A DNA stretch of 56,976 nt from an uncultured Pseudomonadota bacterium (lineage in GTDB: Bacteria > Myxococcota_A > UBA796 > JAFGLY01), in the NCBI GenBank assembly GCA_937912125.1, contig CALDOK010000123.1, forward strand, positions 1-56,976, written 5' to 3'. Below, piece after piece: positions 1 to 9,282 of the stretch (within the stretch, counting starts at the first letter, position 1; every line of letters begins with the position of its first letter). The translations under genes and the position numbers were made by a program. The notes under the pieces are model-generated. The model had not been told where the DNA came from. It saw only the letters and a list, made by a program, of their open reading frames with translations, and searched no databases.

Positions 1-1479
1 GGCCTGCCCGGAGGCGGCCGGCTCCGCAGGGCCCGACGCGCGGGGGGCGGGACGGGTGGTCTTGGGCGCAGGGCGGGCACTGGGCTCGGCCGGCGCCGAG
101 ACTGCGGGCGGCTCGGGGTCGCCGATGCCACTGAGGATGGACTCGAGGGTGAGATCGGCCGTGACGGACGGAGCGATGGGCGCCCGCGAAGGACGGCGAC
201 CATCCAGCACCCGGGAGCCGGCAAAGAAGAGCACCGCCACCGTGAGCAGCGTGGCGAGCAGGCCCAGGAAGACCCTGCTGCGACGGCGGGGGGCTTCTTC
301 GGGCTCGGGCTCGCCCAGGTCGATGTCCAGGTCGCGGGGGGATCTGCCCACCGCCACCTGCAGGCCGCCGCTGGAGGCCTGGGGCTGGCTTGGCGCCTGC
401 GACCCTCCCGAGAGGCTGGCCGCGTAGGAACCGGAGCCCATGGAGGCAGCCGACGCATGACTGGAGCCGCGGGAGGACTGGTCGAGCAGGCTGGACCGGC
501 TGCGGAAGGCGCCGCCGACGGGGCTCTCGCCCTGCAGCTCCATCAGCGTGGCCCAGAAGTGGACCAGCTGTTCGCGGGCGGTGACCGGGTTGGCCAGCAG
601 CGCCCCCAGAGCCCGCTGGAAGGCCTGCGCGCTGGGGAAGCGGGCCTGGGGATCCCGCTGGAGTGCGCGAACCAGGGCCGGCGCGAGCGCGCCCGCGGGC
701 CCGCCCAGGCCGATGGCCCGCCTGGCGCCGAGATCGGCGGCCAGGGCCTCGCGCAGATCCTTGGGCTCCTTCTCGGGGAAGATCGGCTGCAGGGTGGCGA
801 GCTCGTAGAGCACCGAGGCCAGGCCGAACACATCCGTGCTCGGCCCGATCTCCCGGCCCGAAGCCTGCTCGGGGGACATGTAGCCCCAGGTGCCCTTGAC
901 GGTCCCCTGCCGCTCCCGGCTGAACAGCGCGCGGCTGATGCCGAAGTCCAGCACCTTGACCACGCCCTGCGCGTTGATCATCAGGTTCGAGGGCTTGATG
1001 TCCCGGTGGATGAGGTGCAGCGCGTTGCCGTCCTCGCCGCTGGCCGTGTGGGCATAGTGCAGACCTTCACAGACTTGCCGCCCGATCTCGGCGATCACCG
1101 GCACGGGGATCAGCATGCCGTGCTTGCGGCACAGCCCGATAGCCCGGCGCAGGGTGACGCCATCCACGAACTCCATGACCAGGTAGAAGTGCTCCCCCTG
1201 GCGATCGAAGTCCTGGATCTGCACGAGGTTCTGGTGCTGAAGCTGCGAGCCGATCCGCGCCTCGTTGACGAAGAGCCGCTGAAACCCCTCGTCGGTGGCG
1301 AAGTCCGGAAGGATGACCTTGACCGCCACCCTGGGGCTCACCCCCGCCAAGCTCTCCCGACGCCCCTCGAACACACGCGCCATGCCGCCAGTGCTGATGG
1401 GCCGCACCAGGCGATAGCGCCCAAGCCGCTCTGGTGGCGACTCGAGGGGACGCACAGGAGGAGGAGCCGTCTTGGTCAT
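1..1479 (-). CDS. Serine/threonine protein kinase, C-terminus cut by window edge
   Basis: Membrane-anchored Hanks-type Ser/Thr kinase, read from an ATG at 1479; 493 residues are visible and the frame stays open to the window edge. Conserved elements in order: glycine loop STGGMARVFEG (about 29-39), the ATP lysine in VAVKV (about 51-55), catalytic loop HRDIKPSN (158-165), DFG (178-180) and activation-segment end GYMSPEQ (199-205). A Ser/Gly-rich linker follows the kinase fold, then a hydrophobic segment at about 399-417 after an Arg cluster, then a Pro/Ala-rich tail that is probably outside the membrane. No PASTA or other sensor is visible before the edge. It is divergent from the TPR gene starting about 50 bp away, a frequent kinase-TPR pairing in myxobacteria. 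Target unknown. Confidence 0.93.
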   Translation of the reverse strand, partial: MTKTAPPPVRPLESPPERLGRYRLVRPISTGGMARVFEGRRESLAGVSPRVAVKVILPDFATDEGFQRLFVNEARIGSQLQHQNLVQIQDFDRQGEHFYLVMEFVDGVTLRRAIGLCRKHGMLIPVPVIAEIGRQVCEGLHYAHTASGEDGNALHLIHRDIKPSNLMINAQGVVKVLDFGISRALFSRERQGTVKGTWGYMSPEQASGREIGPSTDVFGLASVLYELATLQPIFPEKEPKDLREALAADLGARRAIGLGGPAGALAPALVRALQRDPQARFPSAQAFQRALGALLANPVTAREQLVHFWATLMELQGESPVGGAFRSRSSLLDQSSRGSSHASAASMGSGSYAASLSGGSQAPSQPQASSGGLQVAVGRSPRDLDIDLGEPEPEEAPRRRSRVFLGLLATLLTVAVLFFAGSRVLDGRRPSRAPIAPSVTADLTLESILSGIGDPEPPAVSAPAEPSARPAPKTTRPAPRASGPAEPAASGQA

Positions 1480-1528
1480 CGCCTGGGTTCCACGGGCGTC
1501 GGATCGCGCCCCAGTGGAGTATATATGT

Positions 1529-2215
1529 GTGTCAGGGTCCGGCCAACTGCACTGGAGCGCCACCATCTCGAGCAGCACCGCCCAGGGAACCGACAAGATC
1601 ATCGCCCTGCGGGCCGACGACCCGCTGTTCTGGCTCGAGCGAGGCCGGTATCTGCTGCTCGCGGAGCGCCCGACAGACGCCGGGCGATGCTTCGACCAGG
1701 CGCTGGATGCGGCCCCCAGGGATCCCGTAGCGCTCAACGCTCGTGCCCGCACCCACCTGTCCCTGGGAGAGCTCGACCGGGCGCTGGTCCTGCTCGAGCA
1801 CGCCTGCTCTTTGGACGACGGCGTCGCCGAGCTGTGGAACAATCGCGGGGTCGCCCAGGCCCGCGCGGGGGATCTCGAGGGCGCGATGGCCAGCTTCGAG
1901 CGCGCCCTGGTGCTCGATCCCCACGACGCCAGCGTGTTGTGCAACCGGGCCATGGCCCTGGTGGGCGACGGACGCCATCACCAGGCCCTGGACGATCTGG
2001 CCAGCTCTGTGCAGTGCGATCCAGACTGCATCACGGCCTGGTCGGTCAAGGGCGCCACCCACCTGCGCCTCGGGCAGCTGCGCATGGCGCGCCATGCCTT
2101 CCTGCAGGCCTCGAGCCTGGCCTGGAGCCATGGGGCGCCCAAGCGCCACGGCGCAGCCATGACCGCCCTGGCGGGTGCCATCGGGCTGGTCAACCGCGCT
2201 CGGGGCGAGGACTGA
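1529..2215 (+). CDS. Tetratricopeptide repeat protein
   Basis: Protein of about 228 residues made largely of TPR units; repeated patterns include LWNNRGVAQARAGDLEGAM and VLCNRAMALVGDGRHHQAL, with the typical W/L-G-Y/A-F-A-P spacing. No signal peptide or catalytic motif is visible, so it probably acts as a protein-protein scaffold. I choose the GTG at 1529, preceded by GGAG ten bases upstream. An in-frame ATG at 1472 would overlap the start codon of the divergent kinase gene and leave no promoter space. The neighbouring kinase suggests, by inference only, that it could be a kinase partner. It converges on argS with a 7-bp gap. Confidence 0.8.
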   Translation: MSGSGQLHWSATISSSTAQGTDKIIALRADDPLFWLERGRYLLLAERPTDAGRCFDQALDAAPRDPVALNARARTHLSLGELDRALVLLEHACSLDDGVAELWNNRGVAQARAGDLEGAMASFERALVLDPHDASVLCNRAMALVGDGRHHQALDDLASSVQCDPDCITAWSVKGATHLRLGQLRMARHAFLQASSLAWSHGAPKRHGAAMTALAGAIGLVNRARGED

Positions 2216-2222
2216 TCCGAGC

Positions 2223-3938
2223 CTACATGCGCTCGAGGGTGTGGATGCCCACCAGGCGCATCCCGTGCCCCAGCACCCGGGCCGTAGCCTCCACCAAGGC
2301 CAGGCGGGCAGCGCGCTGATCGGCCTCGGCTCGCAGCACGGGCACCTGGTACCAGAAGCGGTTGAAGCTCCCCGCCAGGCCGAACAAGGCCTCGCACAAC
2401 ATGTTGGGCCGGCGAGCGGCCAGCGCCGTGATGAGGGCCTCGGGGTAGCGCAGCAGCGCCAGGGCCAGCTCTCGCTCGGCGGGCTCGCCCAGGTGAAGCC
2501 CCGACACCTCGCGCTGCACCAGCCCAGCCTTGCGCTGGACGCTGCAACAGCGGGCGTAGGAGTACATCAGGAAGGGCGCGGTGTTGCCCTCGAGGGCCAG
2601 CATGCGATCCCAGTCGAAGGTGACGTTGGACTGCGGGTTCTGAGACAAGTCTGCGTAGCGCACCGCGCTGACGCCGACGGCCTCGGCGATGGCCGCCCGC
2701 TCCGCCTCGGGGAGCTCGGGGGACTTTGTGTCCACCACCGCCCTGGAACGCGTGGCGGCCTCGTCCAGCAGCTTGCCCAGGCGGATGACATTGCCCTTCC
2801 GGGTGGCCATTGCGCCCTCGGGCAGGCTGAGCATGCCGAACCAGACGTGCTCCAGCTCCGCGTCGGTGAGCGCAGCCTTGCGGGCGCCCGCGAAGACCTG
2901 GCGGAAGTGCAACTGCTGCCGCATGTCGGTGACGTAGACGACGTGATCCGGGTCCCACTGCTGCTCGCGGTAGCGCAGCGCGGCCAGGTCGGTGGTGGCG
3001 TACAAGGCCGCCCCGTCGCGCTTGCGGATGAGCATCGGCGCATCGCCCAGGCCCTTACCGTCGGCCTTGTCGAAGCGCACAACCACGGCGCCGTCGTCCA
3101 CCTCGGCGATGCCTCGGTCCAGCAGCTCCGCCACGATGGGAGCCAGCATGGGCTGGAAGAAGGACTCCCCCAGGGTGAGATCGAAGCGCACGCCCATGCG
3201 CTCGTAGACCGCATCGAACTCCTCCAAGGACGCGCGCACGAAGCGCTCCCAGAGCGCGGTGAGCTCGGGGTCACCCGCCTGCAGGCGGGCCGTGTTCTCG
3301 CGGGCCAGGTCCTCGAGCTCCGGACCGGTCTCCTGGGCGAACTTGACGTAGATGCGCTCCAGCTCTCCGATGGCGTCGGCCTCGAAGGCGGCCTCGTCCC
3401 GCCAGCGATCCCAGGCCACGATGAGCTTGCCGAACTGGGTGCCCCAGTCGCCGATGTGATTGTCGCCCAGGACGGTGTAGCCCAGGGCGCGCCACATCTT
3501 GACCAGGGCGTCGCCGATGTTGGTGGAGCGCAGGTGGCCCACGTGCATCCGCTTGGCCACGTTGGGTGAGCCGTAGTCCACCACCACCGTCCGACCCTGA
3601 CCCGGCGAGGGCAGATCCAGCTCGTCCCCGCCGGTGAGGGCCAGCAGCGCGTCGGCCAGCCACGCGTCGTGGAGGCGCAGGTTCAGAAAGCCCTTGCCCG
3701 CCACCTCCACCGAGCGCACCGCGGGGTGATCCGGCAGGGCCTGGGCCAGGGCCTCCGCGCAGGCGGTCGGGGGCAAGCGCAGGGCCTTGGTGAGCCTGAA
3801 GGCCAGGTTGGTCTGGTAGTCGCCGTGGGCCGCGTCGGCCGTGGCCTGGACCACAGGACCGCGCACCTCGAGGCCTGGGACCAGGCTGTGGGCGGCTTCG
3901 AGCACGATGGCGCCGAGGATCTCGGGCAGGGTCTGCAT
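2223..3938 (-). CDS. argS: Arginine--tRNA ligase
   Basis: Cytosolic class I aminoacyl-tRNA synthetase that charges tRNA-Arg. The 571-residue product is the usual length. It has an N-terminal Add1-like domain, the HIGH-type motif in KRMHVGHLRSTN, the ArgRS segment YATTDLAAL, a KMSKS-equivalent MATRKGN, and a C-terminal DALR anticodon-binding domain beginning near NTAPFLMYSYAR. The start is the ATG at 3938: GGAGG lies five bases upstream, whereas the upstream extension (GTG at 3983) has no such site and adds a non-conserved tail. The ATG form matches the family's usual N-terminus. Housekeeping gene. Confidence 0.96.
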   Translation of the reverse strand: MQTLPEILGAIVLEAAHSLVPGLEVRGPVVQATADAAHGDYQTNLAFRLTKALRLPPTACAEALAQALPDHPAVRSVEVAGKGFLNLRLHDAWLADALLALTGGDELDLPSPGQGRTVVVDYGSPNVAKRMHVGHLRSTNIGDALVKMWRALGYTVLGDNHIGDWGTQFGKLIVAWDRWRDEAAFEADAIGELERIYVKFAQETGPELEDLARENTARLQAGDPELTALWERFVRASLEEFDAVYERMGVRFDLTLGESFFQPMLAPIVAELLDRGIAEVDDGAVVVRFDKADGKGLGDAPMLIRKRDGAALYATTDLAALRYREQQWDPDHVVYVTDMRQQLHFRQVFAGARKAALTDAELEHVWFGMLSLPEGAMATRKGNVIRLGKLLDEAATRSRAVVDTKSPELPEAERAAIAEAVGVSAVRYADLSQNPQSNVTFDWDRMLALEGNTAPFLMYSYARCCSVQRKAGLVQREVSGLHLGEPAERELALALLRYPEALITALAARRPNMLCEALFGLAGSFNRFWYQVPVLRAEADQRAARLALVEATARVLGHGMRLVGIHTLERM

Positions 3939-4027
3939 GGCTACCTCCGGGGGGCGGAGACTAACCGGCACACCGCCGCCCACCCACGCGAGCAGCCGCG
4001 TGAGTGATCAGCAGGACCAGGCCGTCG

Positions 4028-5419
4028 CTACCAGTCCCCGGGCCGGATCACCTTCTTGACCCGGTCACCCAGGGCCAGATCCACGGCGATAGGCTCCGCG
4101 GGCGTGCTGCCGTCGGCTTCGCGTACGACCCGGCACAGGGGCCTGGAGAAGGTCTTGCGGCTGCGCGCGCCCGACACCGACACCGCGAGCCTCCCAGAGG
4201 CCAGGCGCAGGATGGACCCAGGCGGGAACAGCCCCATCTTGTTGACGAAGGCCTGGAAGAGCTGGGGATCGTAGATCGCACCGGCCTGAGCGGCCATGCG
4301 CGCCAGCGCGTCGGGCTGGGCCAGGACGGGCCCCTGGCCGGGCCGGAAGCGCGTGAGGATGTCGTAGTCGTCGGCGATGTGGATCACCCGAGCGAAGAGC
4401 GAGGGCTTGCCCAGGGGGCCCTCGTTGGGCCTGTGGTGCTCCACCACCGCCAGCAGGCGCCGCACCTTGGCCTCGTGGAACCCGCGCTGGCGCATCAGGG
4501 TGCGCAGTCCGGCGGTGTTGTGACGCGGATAGGGAACGAAGAAGCCCTCTTCCTTCACCGACATGCCCACGTCGTGGAACATGGCCGCCACGCCGAGGTC
4601 GCCCAGGGTGGTCTCGGGCAAGCCGGCGGACCTTCCGATCATCAGCGAGAGGTTGGTGACCATCAGCACGTGCCGCGCGAAAGGCGACAGGCGCTCGTCG
4701 TGCTCCTGGGCCAGGTCCGACGCGCCCACCATGCGGGTGTTGTCGATCAGCTCGTTGACCAAGCGCCGTACGGGAAGCGGGTTGGGCATGCGGTTGGCGC
4801 TGAGGTTCTGGTAGGCCTCGGAGATGACAGACGCGCTCTGCTGGTAGACCTCGGTGAAGGCGCGGTCCGCCTTGCGGGTGCGCTCACCCTTGAGCCTGAA
4901 CCGGAAGGGACCGTGCAGCTCGATGGAGCTCATGCCAGCTTCGCTGAGTTTGTGCTGCAGCGCGTGGCGCGCGCCGCGCATGTCGGGCTTGGCGGCGATG
5001 GCCTGGATGACGAAGCGAAGCTGATCTTCGGTCAGCTGTTCGTTGAAGGTCATCCCGCCCACGTTGTGGCGCCGCAGGTCCGACCCCAGGGCCTCGATGT
5101 GATCGTGGGCCATGTCGAACCGGATGCGGACGTCGTTGACGTAGACTTGGTCTTCGACGCAGATGAGGTGGATTGTTCCCAGCACATCCACGAGCTTGGC
5201 CTGGGCCCGCACCCACTCGGAGATGGGCTGGGCGAAGGCCGCGTTGTCGAGCTGGTGCAGCCGGGTGAGGCGCAGCAGGCCGTAGAGAAGCCGGGCGAAC
5301 TGCTCGCCCACCTCGCGTACCTGGCGGGAGAGCTCCCGGTCCTCGGCCGAGCGTGCGCGCTCGAGCTGGCGACCCAGGCGATCCTGCGCGTTCTTGACTT
5401 CGTCTTTATCAGCGGACAT
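4028..5419 (-). CDS. HD-domain phosphohydrolase (HD-GYP-like)
   Basis: Soluble 463-residue protein. The C-terminal half carries an HD phosphohydrolase fold: a helix with FARHVLMV (near 247-254), the HD pair in MFHDVGM (near 280-286), VEHHRP (near 326-331) and HIADDYD (near 347-353). These resemble HD-GYP cyclic-di-GMP phosphodiesterases, but the exact GYP triplet is absent, so the substrate is unproven. The N-terminal domain (about 30-145) resembles the same region of the upstream HEAT protein. The ATG at 5419 has GAAGG upstream and overlaps the upstream stop by 11 bases, so the two genes are translationally coupled. A TTG two codons earlier is the alternative start. Confidence 0.82.
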   Translation of the reverse strand: MSADKDEVKNAQDRLGRQLERARSAEDRELSRQVREVGEQFARLLYGLLRLTRLHQLDNAAFAQPISEWVRAQAKLVDVLGTIHLICVEDQVYVNDVRIRFDMAHDHIEALGSDLRRHNVGGMTFNEQLTEDQLRFVIQAIAAKPDMRGARHALQHKLSEAGMSSIELHGPFRFRLKGERTRKADRAFTEVYQQSASVISEAYQNLSANRMPNPLPVRRLVNELIDNTRMVGASDLAQEHDERLSPFARHVLMVTNLSLMIGRSAGLPETTLGDLGVAAMFHDVGMSVKEEGFFVPYPRHNTAGLRTLMRQRGFHEAKVRRLLAVVEHHRPNEGPLGKPSLFARVIHIADDYDILTRFRPGQGPVLAQPDALARMAAQAGAIYDPQLFQAFVNKMGLFPPGSILRLASGRLAVSVSGARSRKTFSRPLCRVVREADGSTPAEPIAVDLALGDRVKKVIRPGDW

Positions 5420-7352
5420 CGCCAACCTTCACTCCGAGCCGGCGGTGGCGCACGAGGCACTGCATGCAGTGGGCATGGAGATCGTCGCTCGCCGTCTTCG
5501 CCACGAGGCGGATGTACTCTTCGGCCTGCTCGCCGGGGATAAAAGACAGCCCCGTCACCGACGCGCGCTTGAGGGTGGCCTGGCCCAGCAGCACGCGCTT
5601 GAGCAGCCCGCGAGGCTTGATCCAGCCAAGGAATGTGTGAAACGCGCGCTCGTCCCAGATGCGCACCATGGCCGTGGCCAGCGCATCGATCTCCCGGGGC
5701 TGCAGATCCCGGTTGGCGTTGCGCTGCAGGCGGCTGGCCACCGCGTGAAAGGCCCAGCGTTCCTTGTGGGACTCGAGCATGCGCAGGGCCCGCAGGCGCA
5801 CCTCGATGCTGCCGGCATCCAGCAGCTGAGCCAGCCGCTGGCCCACCTGCTGATCGTAGGTTCCGTGCTCGATGATGGCCAGAGCCTGGAGCTGGACCTC
5901 GACGTCGGCCTCGACCACCAGCTCGAGGGCCACCTTGGGCCCCTGTTCGGGATCGACGGAGGCCACCACCTGGAGGAGGTCAGCAGCCACGGGGGGCTCC
6001 GAGTCGTGGATGGCCTGGCTGAGAAGCTCCACATGGGGTGCGCCGGTCTCGACCAGCAGCGAGCGGGTGACCCAGCGGGCGGTGTTGCTCCGCTCCTTGC
6101 GCAGGATCCCCAGCAGCAGCGGCACCGGGTTGCCTGGGATGGCCCTCACCAGCTCCTCCAGCTCGGAGGGGACCTCGCGGGAGCCTGCTGGCACCGACCG
6201 GATGATGCGGGAGAGGGCGCGCTCGTCGGTGAAGGCCTCGAGCAGATCTTGCTTGCGCTCGATGTCCCTCTCGCGGAAGGGCAGCGCCTGAATGATCTGC
6301 ATGACGTCGATCAGGGACGAGAGCAGGCCTTCGGAGAGCAGGAAGTCACGGATCTCCCGCAGGATGGGGGTGGCCTCCTCGAGCTCGAGGGGCTCGACAG
6401 GGTTGCAGGCCACCTCGAGGATCTCCCGGAGCAGCCGCACACACTGCTGAGGCAGCGCCACGTTCGAGTCCTCGCGGGCAGCCTCTTGCAGCGCCTCGGT
6501 GTCCAGCTCCACATAGGCCAGGGGCACCCGGGCGGTGTACTCGGGCCATGGAATGTCGAAGCCCTCGGGGGCGGCCCCAGCCAGAGCGCCCATACCCGCT
6601 GCCCCCATCTCGTCCAGATCGGACAGATCCCCCAGCTCGCTCAGGAGCGCCTCGTCCACGAACTCGGTCTCATCGTCCTCGGGCACGAAGCCTTCCACCG
6701 AGTCCACCTCGATGTGCTTGAAGCCTGCCTTCCACAGCAGGGTGACGATGTCGTCCTCCTGCTGCTGCACGCCGACGTAGCGGATGGAGAGGATGCCAAG
6801 GAACTGGGTGATCTCGTCCCATGCCACGTCCGGAGCGATGGCGATGCGGCGCACTCCGTCGCGGAACAGGCGGAAGGCCAGGGAGCGCTCGCGGTCGCGG
6901 TTCAGGTAGACGACCTCGCTGCCCAGCACCATCTCCCACGGCCGGATGTGGAGCTTGAGGTGCCCGTAGTTCTTCAGGAAGTGGTCGAAGCGGGTGCGCA
7001 TGTCGTCGAGGAAGTTGCGGATGGCCTCGTTGTCGGGCTCGTAGAGCAGGTAGGAGCGGGCAGCCCGCCCCAGGGACACCAGCGCGTCACTGGCGGCACG
7101 CCCGGCCTCCGATGTGCCGACGGCCTCCTCGTCATCGTCTTCGTCATCGAACGCCCCACGATCGCGGGGCGAGGGCGCCTCACCTTCGCCGGGCGTCGCA
7201 GCGGGCGCACCGGGCTCACCGTCCAGCGCCGCGAAGGGGTCCGGCGAGGGCGTGGCCGGGCCCTGGCCGGGGGGAGTGGATTCCTCGGAGACAGCCTCGA
7301 ACGGGCTGTCCTCTTCCTCGAGATCCCAGAGCGACTCGTCGCCTGTGGTCAT
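5409..7352 (-). CDS. HEAT-repeat protein with acidic N-terminus
   Basis: A 647-residue soluble protein of unknown role. The first 90 residues are acidic and low complexity (Glu, Asp, Pro, Gly). A domain at about 105-215 has the pattern YLLYEPDNEAI...KLHIRPWEMVLG...VVYLNRDR and matches the N-terminal domain of the downstream HD protein. The C-terminal half has helical HEAT-like repeats, for example LLLGILRKERSNTARWVTRSL and VELVVEADVEVQLQALAII (spaced about 30-40 residues). I chose the ATG at 7352; a GTG three codons upstream is possible. It is the first gene of a two-gene operon with the HD protein and is divergent from the polyketide synthase gene. Inference: scaffold or regulator of the coupled HD enzyme. 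Confidence 0.8.
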   Translation of the reverse strand: MTTGDESLWDLEEEDSPFEAVSEESTPPGQGPATPSPDPFAALDGEPGAPAATPGEGEAPSPRDRGAFDDEDDDEEAVGTSEAGRAASDALVSLGRAARSYLLYEPDNEAIRNFLDDMRTRFDHFLKNYGHLKLHIRPWEMVLGSEVVYLNRDRERSLAFRLFRDGVRRIAIAPDVAWDEITQFLGILSIRYVGVQQQEDDIVTLLWKAGFKHIEVDSVEGFVPEDDETEFVDEALLSELGDLSDLDEMGAAGMGALAGAAPEGFDIPWPEYTARVPLAYVELDTEALQEAAREDSNVALPQQCVRLLREILEVACNPVEPLELEEATPILREIRDFLLSEGLLSSLIDVMQIIQALPFRERDIERKQDLLEAFTDERALSRIIRSVPAGSREVPSELEELVRAIPGNPVPLLLGILRKERSNTARWVTRSLLVETGAPHVELLSQAIHDSEPPVAADLLQVVASVDPEQGPKVALELVVEADVEVQLQALAIIEHGTYDQQVGQRLAQLLDAGSIEVRLRALRMLESHKERWAFHAVASRLQRNANRDLQPREIDALATAMVRIWDERAFHTFLGWIKPRGLLKRVLLGQATLKRASVTGLSFIPGEQAEEYIRLVAKTASDDLHAHCMQCLVRHRRLGVKVGDVR

Positions 7353-7440
7353 GCGCTTCACCTACCTGTCCTCAGCATACCGAAGAAACGAAGCGATTTC
7401 GCCCCCGTTGCGCTAAGCTCCACCCCCGGAAGCCCTGGTC

Positions 7441-8499
7441 ATGACAAATCCACGCCCCCGCATCCTCTCCGTCGCCACCGCGAACCCCGATACCTGGTAT
7501 CGGCAGAGAGAGGTCATCGAGCGCTATCACGTCGCGGATCCGCGTATCCGTTCTCTGTTCGGCTCCGGGCACATTCGCGGGCGGCACCTCATCCTGCCGC
7601 CGCCCGATCCCGACGGCCAGCCCAACGAGACCCAGGGCGAGCTCCTGGCCAAGCACCTGCGCGGCGCCAAGGACTTCGGTGCGCGCGCCGTGCGGCGCTG
7701 CCTCGAGGCCGAGGGGCTCGAGCCCAGCCAGGTGGACTTCTTGGCGTGCATCACCACCACAGGCTTCATGGCTCCAGGCCTCAGCGCACACCTGGTCGGC
7801 GAGCTCGGCATGCGCGCCAACTGCGCCCGCCTCGACGTGGTGGGCATGGGCTGCAACGCGGGCCTCAACGGGCTCAACCCGGTGGCCAACTGGGCGCTGG
7901 CCAACCCCGGCGGCAACGCGGTGCTGGCCTGCATCGAGGTCTGCTCGGCGGCCTATGTCTTCGACAACACCCTGCGCACCGCGGTGGTCAACAGCCTCTT
8001 TGGCGACGGCGCCGCCGCCGCCTTGGTGCGCTCGGCCGACGGGGACGACCCCCGCTTCGCCCCCCAGGTGCTGGGCTTCGAGTCCCACATCATCACCCCC
8101 GCCATCGGCGCTATGCGCTACGACTGGGACGACGAAGCCCACAAGTTCTCGTTCTTCCTCGACCGGGACATCCCCTACTTCATCGGCGAGCACGCCGAGC
8201 AGCCGGTGGAGCGCCTGCTGCGGCGCTTCGGCCTGAAGCGCCGCAACATCTCCCACTGGGTCATCCACTCGGGGGGCAAGAAGGTCATCGACGCCATCAA
8301 GTACAACCTGGGCCTCACCGCCTGGGACGTGCGCCACACCGTCAGCGTGCTGCGGGACTTCGGGAACCTGAGCTCCGGCTCCTTCCTGTTCTCTCTCTCC
8401 CGGCTGCTGGAAGAAGGCGTGGTCGAGCGCGGCGACTACGGAGTCATGATCACCATGGGCCCCGGCACCTCCATCGAGACCGCCCTGGTGCGCTGGTAG
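7441..8499 (+). CDS. dpgA: DpgA-type type III polyketide synthase (3,5-dihydroxyphenylacetyl-CoA synthase-like)
   Basis: Thiolase-fold homodimeric type III PKS of 352 residues. The Cys-His-Asn triad is intact: Cys138 in VVGMGCNAGLNGL, His276 in WVIHSGGKKVID, Asn309 in RDFGNLSSGSF. The GPG loop is MGPGTS (339-344). The segments GMGCNAGLN, TAVVNSLFGDG, AMRYDWD and SGGKKVID are distinctive of DpgA, which joins four malonyl-CoA units into 3,5-dihydroxyphenylacetyl-CoA, rather than of plant-type chalcone synthases or alkylpyrone synthases. The adjoining crotonase gene supports this because DpgA works with DpgB and DpgD. No DpgC oxygenase is visible. Spacing to the next gene is 24 bp, so an operon is likely. 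Assignment is from motif memory, not a search. Confidence 0.9.
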   Translation: MTNPRPRILSVATANPDTWYRQREVIERYHVADPRIRSLFGSGHIRGRHLILPPPDPDGQPNETQGELLAKHLRGAKDFGARAVRRCLEAEGLEPSQVDFLACITTTGFMAPGLSAHLVGELGMRANCARLDVVGMGCNAGLNGLNPVANWALANPGGNAVLACIEVCSAAYVFDNTLRTAVVNSLFGDGAAAALVRSADGDDPRFAPQVLGFESHIITPAIGAMRYDWDDEAHKFSFFLDRDIPYFIGEHAEQPVERLLRRFGLKRRNISHWVIHSGGKKVIDAIKYNLGLTAWDVRHTVSVLRDFGNLSSGSFLFSLSRLLEEGVVERGDYGVMITMGPGTSIETALVRW

Positions 8500-8523
8500 C
8501 GCATTCCATCCACGAGGTTCGGC

Positions 8524-9282
8524 ATGAAGCCCCTGAAGAGCATTCGCTACGACGAGGTCAGCACCCACGACAAGCTGGTGGCCTTCGTCACCCTCGCCAG
8601 GCCCCAGGCCGGCAACCGCATCGACGTGGCCATGATCCAGGACCTCGCGGCGGTCTGCGACCACCTCGAGGATCATTCCTCCGCCGACGTGGTGGTGTTC
8701 CGGGCCCAAGGCCCGGACTTCTGCACGGGCATCGACTTCAAGGCCTTCGCGCCCGACAAGCCCATCGACATCCACGGCTTCAACAAGTGGGAAAAGATCG
8801 CGGTGCGCCTGGAGCGCCTGCCCAAGGTCACGGTGGCCCTGGTGGACGGCCTCGCCGCCGGGGGCGGCTTCCAGCTCGCCTTGGTGGCCGATCAGCGCAT
8901 CGCCACCCCACAGGCGCGCTTCCAGCTCCCTGAGGTCCACATGGGCTTCCTGCCTGGGATGGCCACCTTCCGGCTGGCCAAGTACGTCGGCCTGGGCCAC
9001 GCCAAGCGCATCATGCTCTGCGCCGAGGCGGTCACCGCCCCCCGGGCCCTCGAGCTGGGCCTGATCGACCGCGTCGCCGAGGATCTGGACGAGGCGCTGG
9101 GCGAGACCATCCGCAGCTTTGGGCCCATCCACAATGTCGCGGTCCAGCTCTGCCGCAGACTGCTGGACGAGTCCTTCTCCGTGGACTTCGAGAACGCCAT
9201 CGGGCACTTCCTGGCCGCCCAGCACCGGGCCGTCACCCAGACCGCCTTCCTGGAGACCTTGAAGCGGGAGCACCAGGGTTGA
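8524..9282 (+). CDS. Enoyl-CoA hydratase/isomerase family protein, DpgB/DpgD-like
   Basis: Crotonase-fold enzyme of 252 residues with both oxyanion-hole regions: FCTGID (66-71) and AAGGGFQLAL (111-120). The position of the first catalytic Glu of classical enoyl-CoA hydratase is Gln117, while the second (Glu137 in LPEVHMGFLPG) is kept, so simple hydration of enoyl-CoA may not be its activity. Directly after a DpgA-type synthase, a role in dehydration/aromatisation or thioester release of the polyketide is the most likely reading, as for DpgB and DpgD. GAGG lies six bases before the ATG. Its stop overlaps the TTG start of the next gene. Confidence 0.88.
   Translation: MKPLKSIRYDEVSTHDKLVAFVTLARPQAGNRIDVAMIQDLAAVCDHLEDHSSADVVVFRAQGPDFCTGIDFKAFAPDKPIDIHGFNKWEKIAVRLERLPKVTVALVDGLAAGGGFQLALVADQRIATPQARFQLPEVHMGFLPGMATFRLAKYVGLGHAKRIMLCAEAVTAPRALELGLIDRVAEDLDEALGETIRSFGPIHNVAVQLCRRLLDESFSVDFENAIGHFLAAQHRAVTQTAFLETLKREHQG

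Noticed and set aside
457..2319. Long plus-strand open frame of 620 codons
   Set aside because: It is the mirror frame of the kinase gene and then out of frame with the TPR gene; composition is Arg/Pro-rich without domains.
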